A DNA stretch of 7,939 nucleotides. It comes from Candidatus Poribacteria bacterium (GTDB lineage: Bacteria > Poribacteria > WGA-4E > GCA-2687025). The notes under the pieces were generated by a model that saw nothing but the letters and a program-made list of their open reading frames with translations, was not told the DNA's origin and made no database searches. The stretch is from the NCBI GenBank assembly GCA_002687025.1, contig NYZG01000048.1:1-7939 (forward strand), in the 5' to 3' direction. Of the stretch, positions 7,431-7,939 are shown piece by piece (the stretch's first letter is position 1; every line of letters begins with the position of its first letter). The translations under genes and the position numbers were made by a program.

Positions 7431-7939
7431 TCTCGGGTCGCGAGTCGCGGAAGACCATCTTGATGGGCACGCCCTCGAAGTCGAATTCCTCCCGCAGGCG
7501 GCGGATCAGGTACGCCTCGTAGCTCGGCTGGATCTCCCTGGGATACGACGTGAACACCACGAATGTGGGTGGCAGCACCTCGGCCTGGGTGATGTACTTC
7601 AGCGCCGGCCGCCGTCCCCCGCCTATCGCTCGCGGGCTTTGCTCCATTGTAACCGCGCGGAGGAACTCGTTGAGCATCGGCGTTGGGATGCGCGTGCTGC
7701 CCGTGCGGTACAGTTGCTGACTCAGCTCCAACAGGGCCTCGATGCGCTGCTTAGTGATCGCTGAGGTGAACACGATCGGCAGATAGTCCAGGGCCCGGAA
7801 TTCGTGCCGTATCCACTCCGAGTATTCGTTGAAGGTGTCGTTTTCCTTCTCGATCAGGTCCCACTTGTTCGCCACGAGGATGCACAGCTTACCGTAGCGC
7901 GCCACGAATCCGGCGATGGTCTTGTCCTGGTGCGACATC
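7423..7939 (-). CDS. der: Ribosome-assembly GTPase Der (EngA), C-terminal part; start outside window
   Basis: The frame is still open at the right edge, so only the last 171 or so residues are present. They cover the end of the second GTPase domain and the KH-like domain. In the visible part, VANKWDLIE at 22-30 is the G4 motif giving guanine specificity (NKWD), FTSAITKQRI at 57-66 is the G5 motif, and the KH-like part runs from about residue 85 with LNEFLRAV, KYITQAEVLPPTFVVF and a RRLREEFDFEGVPIKMVFRDS ending. Der has two tandem GTPase domains and acts in the cytoplasm in 50S subunit maturation. The methionine at 7938 is internal (part of the S-H-Q-D-K segment), not the start. The gene is followed with overlap by the YgfZ-like gene and may lead this operon. 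Confidence 0.95.
   Translation of the reverse strand, partial: MSHQDKTIAGFVARYGKLCILVANKWDLIEKENDTFNEYSEWIRHEFRALDYLPIVFTSAITKQRIEALLELSQQLYRTGSTRIPTPMLNEFLRAVTMEQSPRAIGGGRRPALKYITQAEVLPPTFVVFTSYPREIQPSYEAYLIRRLREEFDFEGVPIKMVFRDSRPESE

Noticed and set aside
6057..7463. 468-codon open frame on the + strand opposite the YgfZ-like gene
   Set aside because: Antisense to a gene with a clear family signature; composition is Arg/His/Ala-rich with no recognisable domain, as expected for a shadow frame in high-GC DNA.

Overview
The window looks like a piece of a high-GC bacterial chromosome, probably from an environmental (marine or particle/host-associated) lineage. The best lineage clue is the C-terminal tail of the large secreted protein, with a SFPNPFNPETWIPFELA segment and a FlgD-Ig-like fold. 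Tails of this kind are very common in Candidatus Poribacteria and related poorly cultured phyla. The CBM9-like protein and the sialate-O-acetylesterase-type esterase next to it fit a polysaccharide or glycoprotein degrader. The phylum assignment is inference.

Layout: one partial gene on the + strand at the left edge (end of a CBM9-like carbohydrate-binding protein, 2-199) converges on a run of five minus-strand genes and overlaps the first by 11 bp. In transcription order, right to left, these are: the C-terminal half of the GTPase Der (7423-7939, cut by the window edge); a YgfZ/GcvT-like folate-binding protein (6381-7430); a D-2-hydroxyacid dehydrogenase (5412-6377); an SGNH/sialate-O-acetylesterase-like exported esterase (3750-5324); and a 1159-residue secreted protein with a zinc-metallopeptidase domain, a 14-unit LVIVD-type propeller region and a FlgD-like tail (189-3668).

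The first three genes overlap or nearly abut (8 bp overlap, then a 3 bp gap), so they look like one translationally coupled, mainly housekeeping operon. The esterase follows after 87 bp with its own strong GGAGG ribosome site. The secreted peptidase follows after 81 bp, where a weak promoter-like sequence is visible. The two exported enzymes could be co-transcribed with the operon or form a separate extracellular glycoprotein-degrading pair.

Coding density is very high. No stretch over 100 bp lacks a gene, and I saw no RNA genes, mobile elements, CRISPR arrays or convincing terminators. I did not find a clearly new biological system. The most unusual object is the large peptidase-propeller protein.
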